Source: Larus michahellis
Lineage: Eukaryota; Chordata; Aves; Charadriiformes; Laridae
DNA length: 64,000 nucleotides
Assembly: GCF_964199755.1 (NCBI RefSeq)
Contig: NC_133903.1
Coordinates: forward strand, 4,419,001 to 4,483,000
Direction: 5' to 3'
Shown: one piece after another, positions 45,544 to 64,000 of the stretch
Position numbering within the stretch: position 1 is the stretch's first letter
How the letters are laid out: each line of letters begins with the position of its first letter
The notes under the pieces: generated by a model
What the model was told of the DNA's origin: nothing
Databases searched by the model: none
The model's input: only the letters and a program-made list of their open reading frames with translations
Made by a program: the position numbers and the translations under genes

Positions 45544-48500
45544 ATGGGCTCGGTGGGAGCCGAGCGCTTCAAGGAGCTGAGCCCGGTGGGGACGCCGGAG
45601 GGCAACGTGGTGATGAGCTTCAGCTTCGACAGCTACCAGCTGGAGGAGGACGAGCTGCAGCGGGGCAGCCAGGCCAAGGGCGTCCTCACCTTCATGGAGC
45701 CCGGTGAGAGCAGGCACAGCCCCAACCCACAGCCAGCAGCTGGGTTCCCTGCTGGTTTCCCACCCATTTAGGAGCTTTCTAGGATGGGTTTCATAGCCAC
45801 AAATGGCCTGAAATGCCATAAAATTGCCTAACGACGCCTTTTTTTCGGACCTGTTCATACCCACGTGAGCTGCACAGCATCCCGTGGCAGCGGGCTCTGC
45901 AGGTTGGCGAGGCGCTGAGGGTTCAGGCCCTGGTTCTCCTGCCCGGCTCACCCCCAGCCTGCAGCTCCCCCCTTTCCTATGTCGGGCTCAGGGATGCCCC
46001 TGGGATTTCCCCCAGCCCAGCTCCACATCCCGGGACAGCCCTGTCCACCTCCACACCCCTCCGGCACCTCGGCTTTGGCTGTCACCGACACTGCTTGGAG
46101 CTCAGGTTATTTGGCTGCTGTTAAAACTCATCAGCCCCCAAAGCCCGGGGGTTTTCCTGCCTCCTGGGCCTTTATTTAGGGAAGGAGTTCCTTGGGGCTG
46201 GGAGCATTTATTTGTGAGAGCTGTGGGGTGCTGGGCTGCTTGCTGTGGGTGCCCTCCTCATCTGCCACAAAGGATGTGGAAGCACCGTTCGTCGCCCCAC
46301 GGCCGGGGTCTGCTGCAGGTCCCATGGGTGCAGCAGCGCCGCTCTCAACATCTTTTTCTCTTTCTTTCCCCTTTTGGGGCAGTTACTGAGGATCCTGAGC
46401 CACAGGATCGATACCATGGGATTTACTTCGCCATGCTGCTGGCTGGGGTAGGATTTCTTCTGCCGTATAACAGCTTTATCACCGATGTGGACTACCTGCA
46501 CCATAAATACCCAGGTAGGTCTCCAGCAGCTGCAGCACTTCCCAGCCACCCCAAACCTGGGGAAGCTCGGTCCCGCTTCCAAGGAAGCTGGATCCCCACC
46601 ACCTACCTCTCCACAGGGACCTCCATCGTCTTCGACATGAGCCTCACCTACATCCTGGTGGCCTTGGTGGCCGTCATCCTCAACAACGCGCTGGTGGAGT
46701 TGCTGAGCTTGCACACCCGGATCTCTGTGGGTGAGTAGGGGTCCCCACAGCCCCCAGTAGCACCAACCTCACATTGGCCCCCACCATCCACTTCTATCTC
46801 CCACCTGCAGGATACCTCTTTGCCCTGGGGCCCCTGCTCTTCGTTAGCATCTGCGACGTCTGGCTGGAGCTCTTCACCCGCCGGCAAGCCTACGCCATCA
46901 ACCTGGTGGCCGTCGGGGTGGTGGCCTTTGGCTGCACAGGTATGTGGGACAGCAGCTGGCGCTGGGGCAAGCACAGACCTTCAGAGAGGGGTGAGGAAAC
47001 ATCCCCATCCCCAAGAGCTGTGGTCTTCCGGGACAGTCGCTTGCTCCAGTCCCTATAAGCTGACCTTCGCGTCCCTGCTCCGTCCCCTCCACCTCTATCC
47101 AGGCACCGCGGGACTGGATGGGGGCACCAGCACCAAACCGTGCATCAGTCGGGGGCAACACCATAAGGGGCTTTGCCATTTGGGCCACCATGGTGGCTTC
47201 CCAAGCCCCTGCACCTGGTGGCCACTCTCGGTGGGAACAGCCATGGTGGGGCATCGAGGGAAGGGCAAAAAGTGCCCCCTGCTTTTGGGGCAAGAAGGCT
47301 GTGGGTGCTGTTGAGGAAGGGTACAGCTCCCGGGTGGCACCCGCCGGGGTTTCTTCCCCCCCACCCGGCATTTCGGCTGCAGCAATAATCCCTCCTTCTC
47401 CCCTCGGCGCCTCTCTCCTGAAGTGCAGCAATCCAGCTTCTACGGCTACACGGGGCTGCTGCCCAAGCGCTACACGCAGGGGGTGATGACGGGCGAGAGT
47501 GAGTACCTGCGTCCGCGTTCAACCCTGCGGGGTCCCTCGGGGGGACCCTCCTCTACTGTCTCCCAAGGCCACGCCAAGCTGGGGGGTGGGAGTTGTCTGC
47601 CAGGACCTGGCTCCACTGCCCCCCAAAAAAATAAATCACTGCTTGTAGCTACTCCACAGCTGGAGGCATCACCTCCATACGGTGGGGGGCTTCTGGGGGG
47701 GGTCCCCGAGCCATGGGGCTCAGCAGAACCCAGTGCCAATAGTTCTCCCATGCCACCAGGCACCGCTGGGGTCATCATCTCACTCAGCCGCATCTTCACC
47801 AAGCTGCTGCTGTCGGATGAGAAGGAGAACACGGTCATCTTCTTCTTCATCTCCATCGGCATGGAGCTGACGTGCTTCATCCTCCACCTCCTGGTGAAGC
47901 GTACCCGCTTTGTCCGCTACTACACCGCCTGCTCCCGCAAGGGTCTTCCCGAGCCCCGGGGGGCTGGTGACCATGGGACGGGCTACCGCATCCACCACGA
48001 TGTCACCACCGAGGACGTGCGATTTGTAAGCCGAGGGCAGGTTTCCTTGATGCCCCCTGGGGTTTCCCTCCCCACTGGAGCTCAGCACTGGTGTCCTCTC
48101 TCTCTTCCCCACAGGAGAACCGGCCGCGGGGACAGCTGAGCTCCCCCCGGGGCAGCCCAGGCCCCGAAGCTGAGCTGGCCGGCAGCGGCACCTACATGCG
48201 CTTTGACGTCCCTCGGCCCAAAATCAAGAGGAGCTGGCCCAGCTTCAGAGGTGGGTGGTGGGCTCAGGGGAGGTGGGGTGGGCGAGCCAATTTTGTACCA
48301 TTTTGTGGGGCAGAAGAAGCGATCGGTGGCCTAGGGCTTTGGGGAAGGGACATCCCTTCTTAATGAACCCAAAACCATGGGGCAGTCATGTCTTTGGAAG
48401 ACACTGTTGAGGTGCAGGCAAGCCTTTCAGGCTGTGCAAGGGGAGGGCTGTGGGTTTTGGCTGAGCTGTGCTGCCCGCACCTGCCAGACATGCTGCTCCA

Positions 48501-49395
48501 CCGCTACGTCGTGTCCCGGCTCATCTGGGCCTACATGCTCTCCATCGCCATGACCTACTTCATCACGCTGTGCCTCTTTCCCGGGCTGGAGTCAGAGATC
48601 CACAACTGCACGCTGGGGGAATGGCTCCCCATCCTCATCATGGCCATCTTCAACCTCTCCGACTTCGTTGGCAAGGTAGGAGAGAGGTGGGAGGTCCCTT
48701 CTACTCTGCCTCCTTTTTGTGTCCTCTTTTAAAGCCGCTTGGCTCCACCAAGGGTCATCTTCACTCCATGGGTGTCTAACTAGTGTGAAGTTGCTCACTG
48801 GCATGGCTGATGTTGGGGTCCTGCAGCAGGTGGTCTTGCCACCATCTCATCTTCTCCTCCCTGCCCCATTTTGGGCACCATGTTGCCCTCCGCAGTCTCC
48901 TCAGCCCCCACAGCATGGTCTCTGCTCCTCGCTGCAGATCCTGGCTGCCCTGCCCTACGACTGGAGAGGGACCCACCTCCTCGTCTACTCCTGCCTCCGT
49001 GTGGTCTTCATCCCCCTCTTCATCATGTGCGTCTACCCCAATGGGAAGCCCACCTTTGGCCACCCTGCCTGGCCCTGCATCTTCTCTCTCCTCATGGGTA
49101 TCACCAACGGCTACTTCGGCAGCGTCCCCATGATCCTGGCCGCTGGGAAAGTGAGCCCTGAGCAGCGGGAGCTGGCAGGTAGGACCAAGTCCTCCCAGGG
49201 ACCCCACGTGGGGTGGCCAGAGCACCCTGACACCCCTTGTCCCTTCCCGCAGGGAACACCATGACCGTGTCCTACATGACGGGCTTAACGCTGGGCTCTG
49301 CCGTGGCGTATTTTGCCTACAGCCTCACCAGTACCTCCCACAGTACCTGTTTCTACACCGAAACCTCCAACGGCTCCTTTACGTCGGGGTACTGA
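45544..49395 (+). CDS. SLC29A4: SLC29A4, plasma membrane monoamine transporter (PMAT/ENT4)
   Basis: PMAT is an 11-helix equilibrative transporter of the SLC29 family. It carries serotonin, dopamine and other organic cations across the plasma membrane in a sodium-independent, potential- and pH-sensitive way. Ten coding exons join in frame: 45544-45703, 46383-46514, 46617-46730, 46811-46939, 47424-47498, 47760-48025, 48115-48250, 48488-48675, 48938-49178 and 49253-49395. They total 1,584 nt, or 527 residues plus TGA; human is about 530. The start lies in an excellent context (GCCACCATGG) ten bases into its exon. Helix 1 (about 68-88) carries the family LLPYNSF. Glu203 appears to align with human Glu206, reported to set cation selectivity. 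The variable cytosolic loop between helices 6 and 7 is encoded by the exons at 47760 and 48115. A C-terminal NGS sequon is present. The exon at 47424 has an AAG acceptor, less common than CAG. No disabling change was seen. Confidence 0.95.
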
Positions 49396-51129
49396 GCCCC
49401 AGGGCGGGGCGACGGGGACGAGATGGGACCTGCTTCCCACCATGGTCCCCACCGCCCCGCTTGGCCCATGTCCCTCCTCGGGGAGGGAGCCTGGAGCCAG
49501 AAAGCTGCCCCAGGGCAGCCAGGGACAGGCATCCCATCAGCATGGGGCCGCGGCATCCCAAAAATGGCCAGTGCCGCCCAGCCAGGGCCAATTCTTGGGA
49601 TGACACACCGCCCCCCCAGCCCAGGGGATGGTCCCGTTGCTCTTGGGGGGCTCCCCATCAGCGATGTGCAGCTCTTCAGTGGGGAGGGGGGGGAGGGGGG
49701 GGGTATGTTCTCCTGTTTGAGCCAAGCCATTGCCAGGTGGAAGAAACTACTGCCAAATCCCAGGGGGAACAGGACCACCGCTGGGGAGGAGGGTGATGGA
49801 GGGCCGGTGAGGAAGACGAGGAGCAAGAGATGAAGGAACTGCTCCTTCAGGCCCCGGAGGCTCTGGGAAGGTGGGTCTCGATTGCCGGTGCTGCAGAATG
49901 GCTTGAAATCACGATCCCTCCCCAAACACCAATCGCTGTGTAAAAGACCCAACTCCCTTCTGCTGGCTGGCAAAAAGAAAAAAAAAAAAAACAAAAAACC
50001 AAACAAATCAACCTTTTTTTCTGGTTGTGTCCTTTTTTTTGCCCACCCCCCAACTGCGAGAGAGTCAGGGTCTTGCCTCCCCTGCCCCACACTGTGGGTC
50101 TGCCCCATCACCTCCCTCTCCCGGCTGCAGTGGGGCAGAGCGGGGGGGGGGGGGGGATCCTGATGTCCTGGGGAAGGGTCTTGAGGCCACAGCCCTGTGG
50201 ATGCCACCCACAAGCCATTGCTGAGCTTCAGGCTTTATTGCAAGGGACATAAATGAAGCCGATGCCAGATGAAATGTCTTTGCAGCAATGGCGGGTCCTT
50301 AGCTGTGACACTGGCACAGCCCTGGCACTGCAGGCACTCGGCTGCTGGTGTGGGCTGGGCTGGCAAACGCACACGGGGTGACACCAGCTGCCTGTCCTGT
50401 GGGGCTTTGGGGTGTCCCTTGTGCTGCTCCCCATCGCCAGGGTCCCCTCTGTCACCTGGGGCAGCTGGATTTGTCACTGGGTCCCATCGAACACCTGCCA
50501 GCCTGCAAACCACTGCTGAAGTGCAACACCTTTGAGGGCAGCAACCACCTGGAGAAGGTGCCACCACCAGAAGCTGCTGCTTTTCGGGACCGGCTGCACC
50601 TCATTGTGCCAGGAGTCGGCGGGTGCCACCTCCCACGGAAGCGAAGCCCAAGGGCTGGAGGTGGTGGGAGCAGGAGGCAGCGAGCACCAGGCTTGGCACC
50701 CCCGACCCAGCCCCACCAGCACCAGAGGGTCTCGCCCTACCAAGCCCCCGGCTGGTTGAACCACAGCTCACACCAAAAAGAGCAAATCCAGCCTTTCAGC
50801 CTCAACACATCGGCCCCACAGGGCTCAGGAGTCACCGTGACCGTGGCTGCAAGGGAAGAAGTCGCACCTCCTGCCCCACGGGCCCCAGCGAGCAAAGACC
50901 TTCACTCCAGGGTCCCATCCCGTCCGTCGGTGCCACCCCACAGGGGGACTGTTGGATGGACGGGGGCTCCCCAAGAGCCACACGGCGCCTGGGTCGGGTC
51001 TTTCCCCGAACTCCAGGCAGAAGCTGAGCCAAAACGCGACCGTTGTCACCAAGGGGAGAAAAACCCCGCAGTCAAGACAAGCGAGACAAAGAAAGATGCT
51101 TCGTTGGGTTGCTTTTTTTCAATTAATTT
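49396..51129. other. SLC29A4: SLC29A4 3' UTR and gap to TNRC18
   Basis: The sequence downstream of the SLC29A4 stop is GC-rich, with G-runs near 49685-49703 and 50141-50156 and an A-rich tract at 49976-50006. No further gene is supported. A plus-strand AATAAA lies beyond this interval at 51476-51481, inside the presumed TNRC18 3' UTR, and no good plus-strand AATAAA was seen between 49396 and 51129. The 3' end of SLC29A4 is therefore unresolved. Confidence 0.5.
50234..50239 (-). terminator. TNRC18: Candidate minus-strand poly(A) signal
   Basis: TTTATT on the plus strand reads AATAAA on the minus strand. Minus-strand sequence downstream (lower coordinates) includes GGCTTGTGGGTGG, a plausible GU-rich element. 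If used by TNRC18 its 3' UTR would be about 3.1 kb. The AT-rich block at 51.1-51.7 kb could instead hold the end. Confidence 0.3.
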
Positions 51130-51345
51130 TTTTTTTTTTTTTATGAAAAAAGATCACACAGAGTTCTCCAACAAACAGAATGCCAAAAAAATTGTTTTAA
51201 ACAAAACATAAACAAAACAAAACAACAACAAAAAAAAAAAAAAGACAAAAACCTGGCTCTCCTTTCCTCTCGATTGTCTGAAATATCCTTGTGTTCCATA
51301 GAAGGCAGTGGGTTTTAAGTGCTTTCTATTTAACATTAGCATAAA

Positions 51346-51377
51346 ATCTCTCTCGCGCGCTCTCTCTCTCGCTCTTT
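51346..51377. repeat. TC/CG microsatellite
   Basis: CTCTCTCTCGCGCGCTCTCTC-type alternation lies in the presumed TNRC18 3' UTR. The CG units inside a CT repeat make it a potential Z-DNA-like patch. Confidence 0.75.
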
Positions 51378-51589
51378 AAAATATGCTCACACAATTTGCT
51401 TCTAGAAGTACAGTACACTTTGAGCGTGGGGGGTGTGCCTGTTCCCAGATCATTTACAATCACAATCCAACAGGAAATAAAAAATAATATTCTAAACGTC
51501 AGACTGTGTTCATTTCTGTCGTTGGTTTTTTTTTTTTTCCTTTTTTTTTTTATAATTTCATAATTTTTTTCACAGTTTTAAAAAGTTTA

Positions 51590-51627
51590 TATTTATATAT
51601 ATATATTTATATTTATATTTATAATTA
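51590..51627. repeat. AT-rich TTTATA/TATATA repeat
   Basis: Repeated TTTATA and TA units between T-runs in the presumed TNRC18 3' UTR. Low complexity. Confidence 0.7.
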
Positions 51628-53355
51628 AAAAGTTGAATCCATTTAAAGACTTATAATACAGGAGGGCTAAAGAGTCTTTTGGTACATTAAAACTGTACAG
51701 GCTAGAACCGTGACTATCCGAGGCGCCGGCGGCCCGGGGTGGAGATGGTACGAGCTCAGCACCATGTGGTTCGTTTAAAGGACGAGGGGTAAATTCGCAG
51801 GGGTGTCCCCCTCCCCTGAGCCCCGGCCTCCAGTCTCTGGTACGCAGCCGATACCAGGGCGGATAGTTTCCAATCTGTCCTTAAGCGTCTCCCCACCGGA
51901 GCCTGGGCCGTGGCTCCCGGCCGAGCCGGGCCCCGCTCCGCGTCCTAGCAATCTGTAGTGCGAGTCGGTAGTTGCAAAGATCAGTGCGTCTCTTGGAGTT
52001 GTTTTTTTGTTTGTTTTTTTTTTGTGTGTGTGTGTTTTAAGTGCAAGGATGGTGCATCGTTGCGTGGTTCTCCTCCGGTGTCCCCTGCGGCCGGGTGCAA
52101 CCCTGCTGCGGCAGCGGTGACGCCACGGGTCCGGCGTGTGGCCAGCAGGAGCGAGACGGTGGGTCAGCTCCGCAGAGGGAGGGAGCAGGCGATGGCGGCG
52201 GCTCTCCGGGAGCCATGGGGAGGTTGGCCGGCTGGATGGAGCAAGCTGAACGGTCCCCTCCCCAAGCCCAAGGTGGCAGCGGGGCTCTGGCTGTGGAGTC
52301 GCCGCAGGCAGGCATGGCCGGGCTTCACGCTCTATCCCCCTTCCCTTCAAATGAGGGGCGAGGGCTTCCCAGCAGCTCCACGTCTCTGCTCAGGCAAATC
52401 ATGGGCGGTAAAGCTGGGTGAGGGATGCCAAAATCCAATGGCCTGTGGTCTCCTCTGCTCCAAGCACCGAGCAGCAGCTTTTCCCAATTATTTTCTGCCC
52501 TCCTTCACCGCACGCTCCAAGACGAGTTCTTTGTTCGCCAAGTGTCACCCCATCACCATGCACTTGCTCCCCCCAGCACCTTTTCAGGGCAGGAGGGATG
52601 CGGAGGGATGGGGAAGGTGGGTTCAGACCGTTTGTTCAAGGCAGGGGGAAGGCAGCATCCCAGTCTGGATGTTGGCTCATCTTCCACACAGCTCCTGCCA
52701 GCCTGAAGGACCTCTTCTGCCATCTCCGTGCTGGGGCCAGCTCTGCCATGCTCCACGCTGCCGGCCACGGGCCTCCAGGGAAAGGGAACCGTAAAAAGGC
52801 GCTGAGAGGATCGAGACGAGGCGCTGAGAGAGACTCATCTCCTTTCTCTTTCACCCTGTCCTTCCTAAAGGGTCATGCGAAACTAAGCAGGAAAGGGAAT
52901 ATAAGGACGGAGAGGAGCGTACGCAGAAGGCTAGCGGGTGTCCTTCCACGTACAGGCAGCTTCTGAGTTACTGATGGGGGCAAATGACACAAAAGGGATC
53001 CCTCCTGCTGGGGGGGGTCCCGCTGGTGAAATGATCATGAGACCCATGTGCTTTCCTGGACCAAAAGGAGGAAGGGAGAAGTTGGCCAAGTGTCACCTTA
53101 CTTAAAGCCACTTCCAGAAGAGCCTTGGGGTTCAAACACCACCATCACCCAAGGGCATCTTCCTCAAGTCCTGTAACTGCTCCCCCAATCCCTTTCTTCA
53201 GCCCTCTCCTTCCTCCTTGTGTCTCTCGCGCTCTCCTGTCTGTAGTGTGACACAGAAGTCATGAGCATTGAAAGAAACAATCATGTCGTCTGAACAGGCA
53301 CGTCCTCAGGTTTGTCCCGTCCCTTCCCAGGGGGTGGCACGTGTCCCCTGGGCAG

Positions 53356-62361
<9,006 letters not shown>

Positions 62362-64000
62362 CTAGGTGCAAAAGATTCAACCATCAGTCAAAGCCCTGGC
62401 TGAGCCAGGATGGGACACATCCTGCTGGAAGCTTTTGGGCTCCGTGGGAGATGTCGTGCCTGTTCAACAGAGCCCTTGCTTGTTCCCCTTCCCAATCCCC
62501 ACCATCCCTCAAATCTGCATTTTCACCCCATAAAACACTGACTTCCCTGAAAATAAGTCTCTCCCACCCCAAACCAGAGCCCATCCACCCAGGCAGTGTG
62601 GTTCAGTGTATTCCCTGCCTCCACTTTCTCCCTTCTCCCACAACCAAAACCCTGCAGGGAAGCTGTGAAGAGAAAAGATACTCTTAACATTTGCCTCTCC
62701 ACAAAAAGAAGTTGCTTAGCTGGAGTAAAGCACAAACCCCACAAGCTGAGCCTTCCTCCCCTCCCCGTGGGAGTCCTCTCCGGTCTTCCCTTCGTTTCAG
62801 GAGAACAATGTCTTTAACGAATTGAATAAACCCGTATTTCAAGCTTATTTCTTCCCATTGGCTAACAGACATCACAGATCTTTTTATTGGCTCAGTAATC
62901 GCCTTTAAGTCAAGAGAGGCAAATGATCTTTTGTCTGTGGCAAATGGAAATCCCCTCACACCAGCCTCCGCTGAGCATTACGGGCACAGCAGTACCCAGA
63001 GGCCTGAAATACTGTAATAACGCCAAGACGTTCACCACCTTCAGTGTGTTTCCCTCCCCAGAATCTGATAAAGGAGAGCATGATCATACATTTCCAGGGG
63101 TAGAAGGGAAACTGAGGCAGGACCTACACACCCAGCAAAATGGGCAGGAGGCAGGCAAAGCCGTGTGGCTGCACAGGCACTGTGTCATCAGTGGGATACA
63201 AACAGCCAGGAGGAAACTTGCCCAAGGTCATGCAGTGAGTTTATGCTGGAACAAGAGACTGAGCACAGATTTTCTAAATACTTTTATTTCCCAGGGCACT
63301 GGACCTCCTAGGATGGCAGAGCACGTCTGAAGATGTGTAGAAACATCAGCAGAACCTGGTTCTCCTTTTCCAAAAAAAAGCATCAGCCAAAGGTCTCTCT
63401 TGTACCCTCCTCCAACCTGCTGTGGATCTGCCCTCTCTGCACACACATCTGCGTGACTCTGCCTTCAGACCAACAAGGTCTCAAATCAGGCCTCGCTTGG
63501 CAGAAACTCTTCTCAAGCCCAACAGTGAACAGTCCCCACTGTGATAACCACTGCTTGCAGAAGACCCTTGAGAAAGGACATACAGCACTGAACAAAATTC
63601 ACAAAATGAAATGAAAACGTATGAGGCACAAACATATCTTCTCTCTCAGACTTTCTTTCTCAAATACACTCACTTTCCTGGGTAAATTCAGTCTGAAGGA
63701 ACCTGCTCTCATCTTCTACCCAAACCTCCTCCCCTGAGACAGCCCCAGCACGAGCAGAAAAAGAGCAAGCCTGTCAAAATCAAAGCTGGCAAGGCTCGAA
63801 ATGAAAAACCCATTGGAAATTACAACACTCCTTCTCCTCTCTCACTGCCGCACGAGGCAATTTCTAGACACTTCCAGTTTCAAGGAGGGCAGGTTACAAG
63901 ACGATAAATTCTTAAGAGAGGCTGTTGGAACAAGTTGGCAAAAGCCTAATATAGCATGGAAACAGTGCTAAAACAAGCCGGGCTCCCAAGGAAGACATCA
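62362..64000 (-). other. TNRC18: TNRC18 intron, right edge of window
   Basis: Upstream of the exon at 62361 no further TNRC18 exon is recognisable to the window edge. The sequence is unique apart from one MIR-like SINE at 63106-63270. Open frames here are short and unfamiliar. Confidence 0.6.
63106..63270 (+). mobile_element. MIR-like ancient SINE remnant
   Basis: GGGAAACTGAGGCAGG at 63107-63122 and AACTTGCCCAAGGTCATGCA at 63216-63235, followed by GGAACAAGAGACTGAG, match the middle and right parts of the amniote MIR/CORE-SINE pattern. About 90 bp of unrelated or diverged sequence separates the parts where only about 20 bp is usual. Identification is from memory of the consensus. Confidence 0.55.

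Larger units (their letters stand above)
51130..53355 (-). other. TNRC18: Presumed TNRC18 3' UTR
   Basis: This is the sequence following the TNRC18 stop codon on the minus strand. The distal part (51130-51720) is strikingly AT-rich with long T/A runs, a TC/CG microsatellite and TATATA blocks, in contrast to the GC-rich flanks. This is typical of a conserved vertebrate 3' UTR end. No canonical minus-strand AATAAA was seen inside it, so the exact end is open. Confidence 0.5.

Noticed and set aside
62684-62959. 91-codon minus-strand frame with a non-repetitive peptide
   Set aside because: No family was recognised, no fitting splice sites join it to the TNRC18 frame, and TNRC18 homology stops at 62361.

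Overview
The window is nuclear DNA from a bird. Two sense-strand CR1 LINE 3' ends with the avian consensus are present (18353-18426 and 37018-37350). Four genes follow the vertebrate order MMD2(-) / WIPI2(+) / SLC29A4(+) / TNRC18(-), which corresponds to human 7p22.1. Introns and intergenic gaps are short. Coding sequence is split into exons with GT-AG borders, so most long open frames are chance products of GC-rich DNA. I found no prokaryotic, viral, CRISPR or plasmid features.

Layout. (1) 1-1130: first coding exon of MMD2 on the minus strand, with its CpG-rich promoter; the rest of MMD2 lies left of the window. (2) 1131-3740: short spacer. (3) 3741-31430: WIPI2, with a CpG-island promoter holding two NRF1 palindromes and a 15-codon upstream ORF, 12 coding exons giving a complete 436-residue protein, and a long AT-rich 3' region. 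(4) 31431-42940: intergenic DNA with an 18-monomer minisatellite of 149-bp higher-order period, a CR1 with an inverted tip, and several AT-rich homeobox/POU-like islands that look like conserved regulatory elements. (5) 42940-49395: SLC29A4, with a CpG island, one inferred non-coding exon and 10 coding exons giving 527 residues. (6) 49396-53355: convergent 3' regions of SLC29A4 and TNRC18. (7) 53356-62361: the last 12 coding exons of TNRC18 (1,048 C-terminal residues, including a Tudor-like part, a poly-serine tract and a BAH domain). (8) 62362-64000: TNRC18 intron with an old MIR-like SINE.

The genes are neighbours by synteny and do not form one pathway: MMD2 is a Golgi PAQR-family membrane protein, WIPI2 an autophagy PI3P effector, SLC29A4 a plasma-membrane monoamine/cation transporter, and TNRC18 a chromatin reader. 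All exon coordinates were read by eye from splice consensus, reading-frame continuity and recalled family sequence. Every exon junction in the three multi-exon genes keeps frame. I found no convincing new biological system. The best leads are the regulatory-looking islands at 35.5-42.9 kb, the minisatellite, and a possible N-terminally extended SLC29A4 form.
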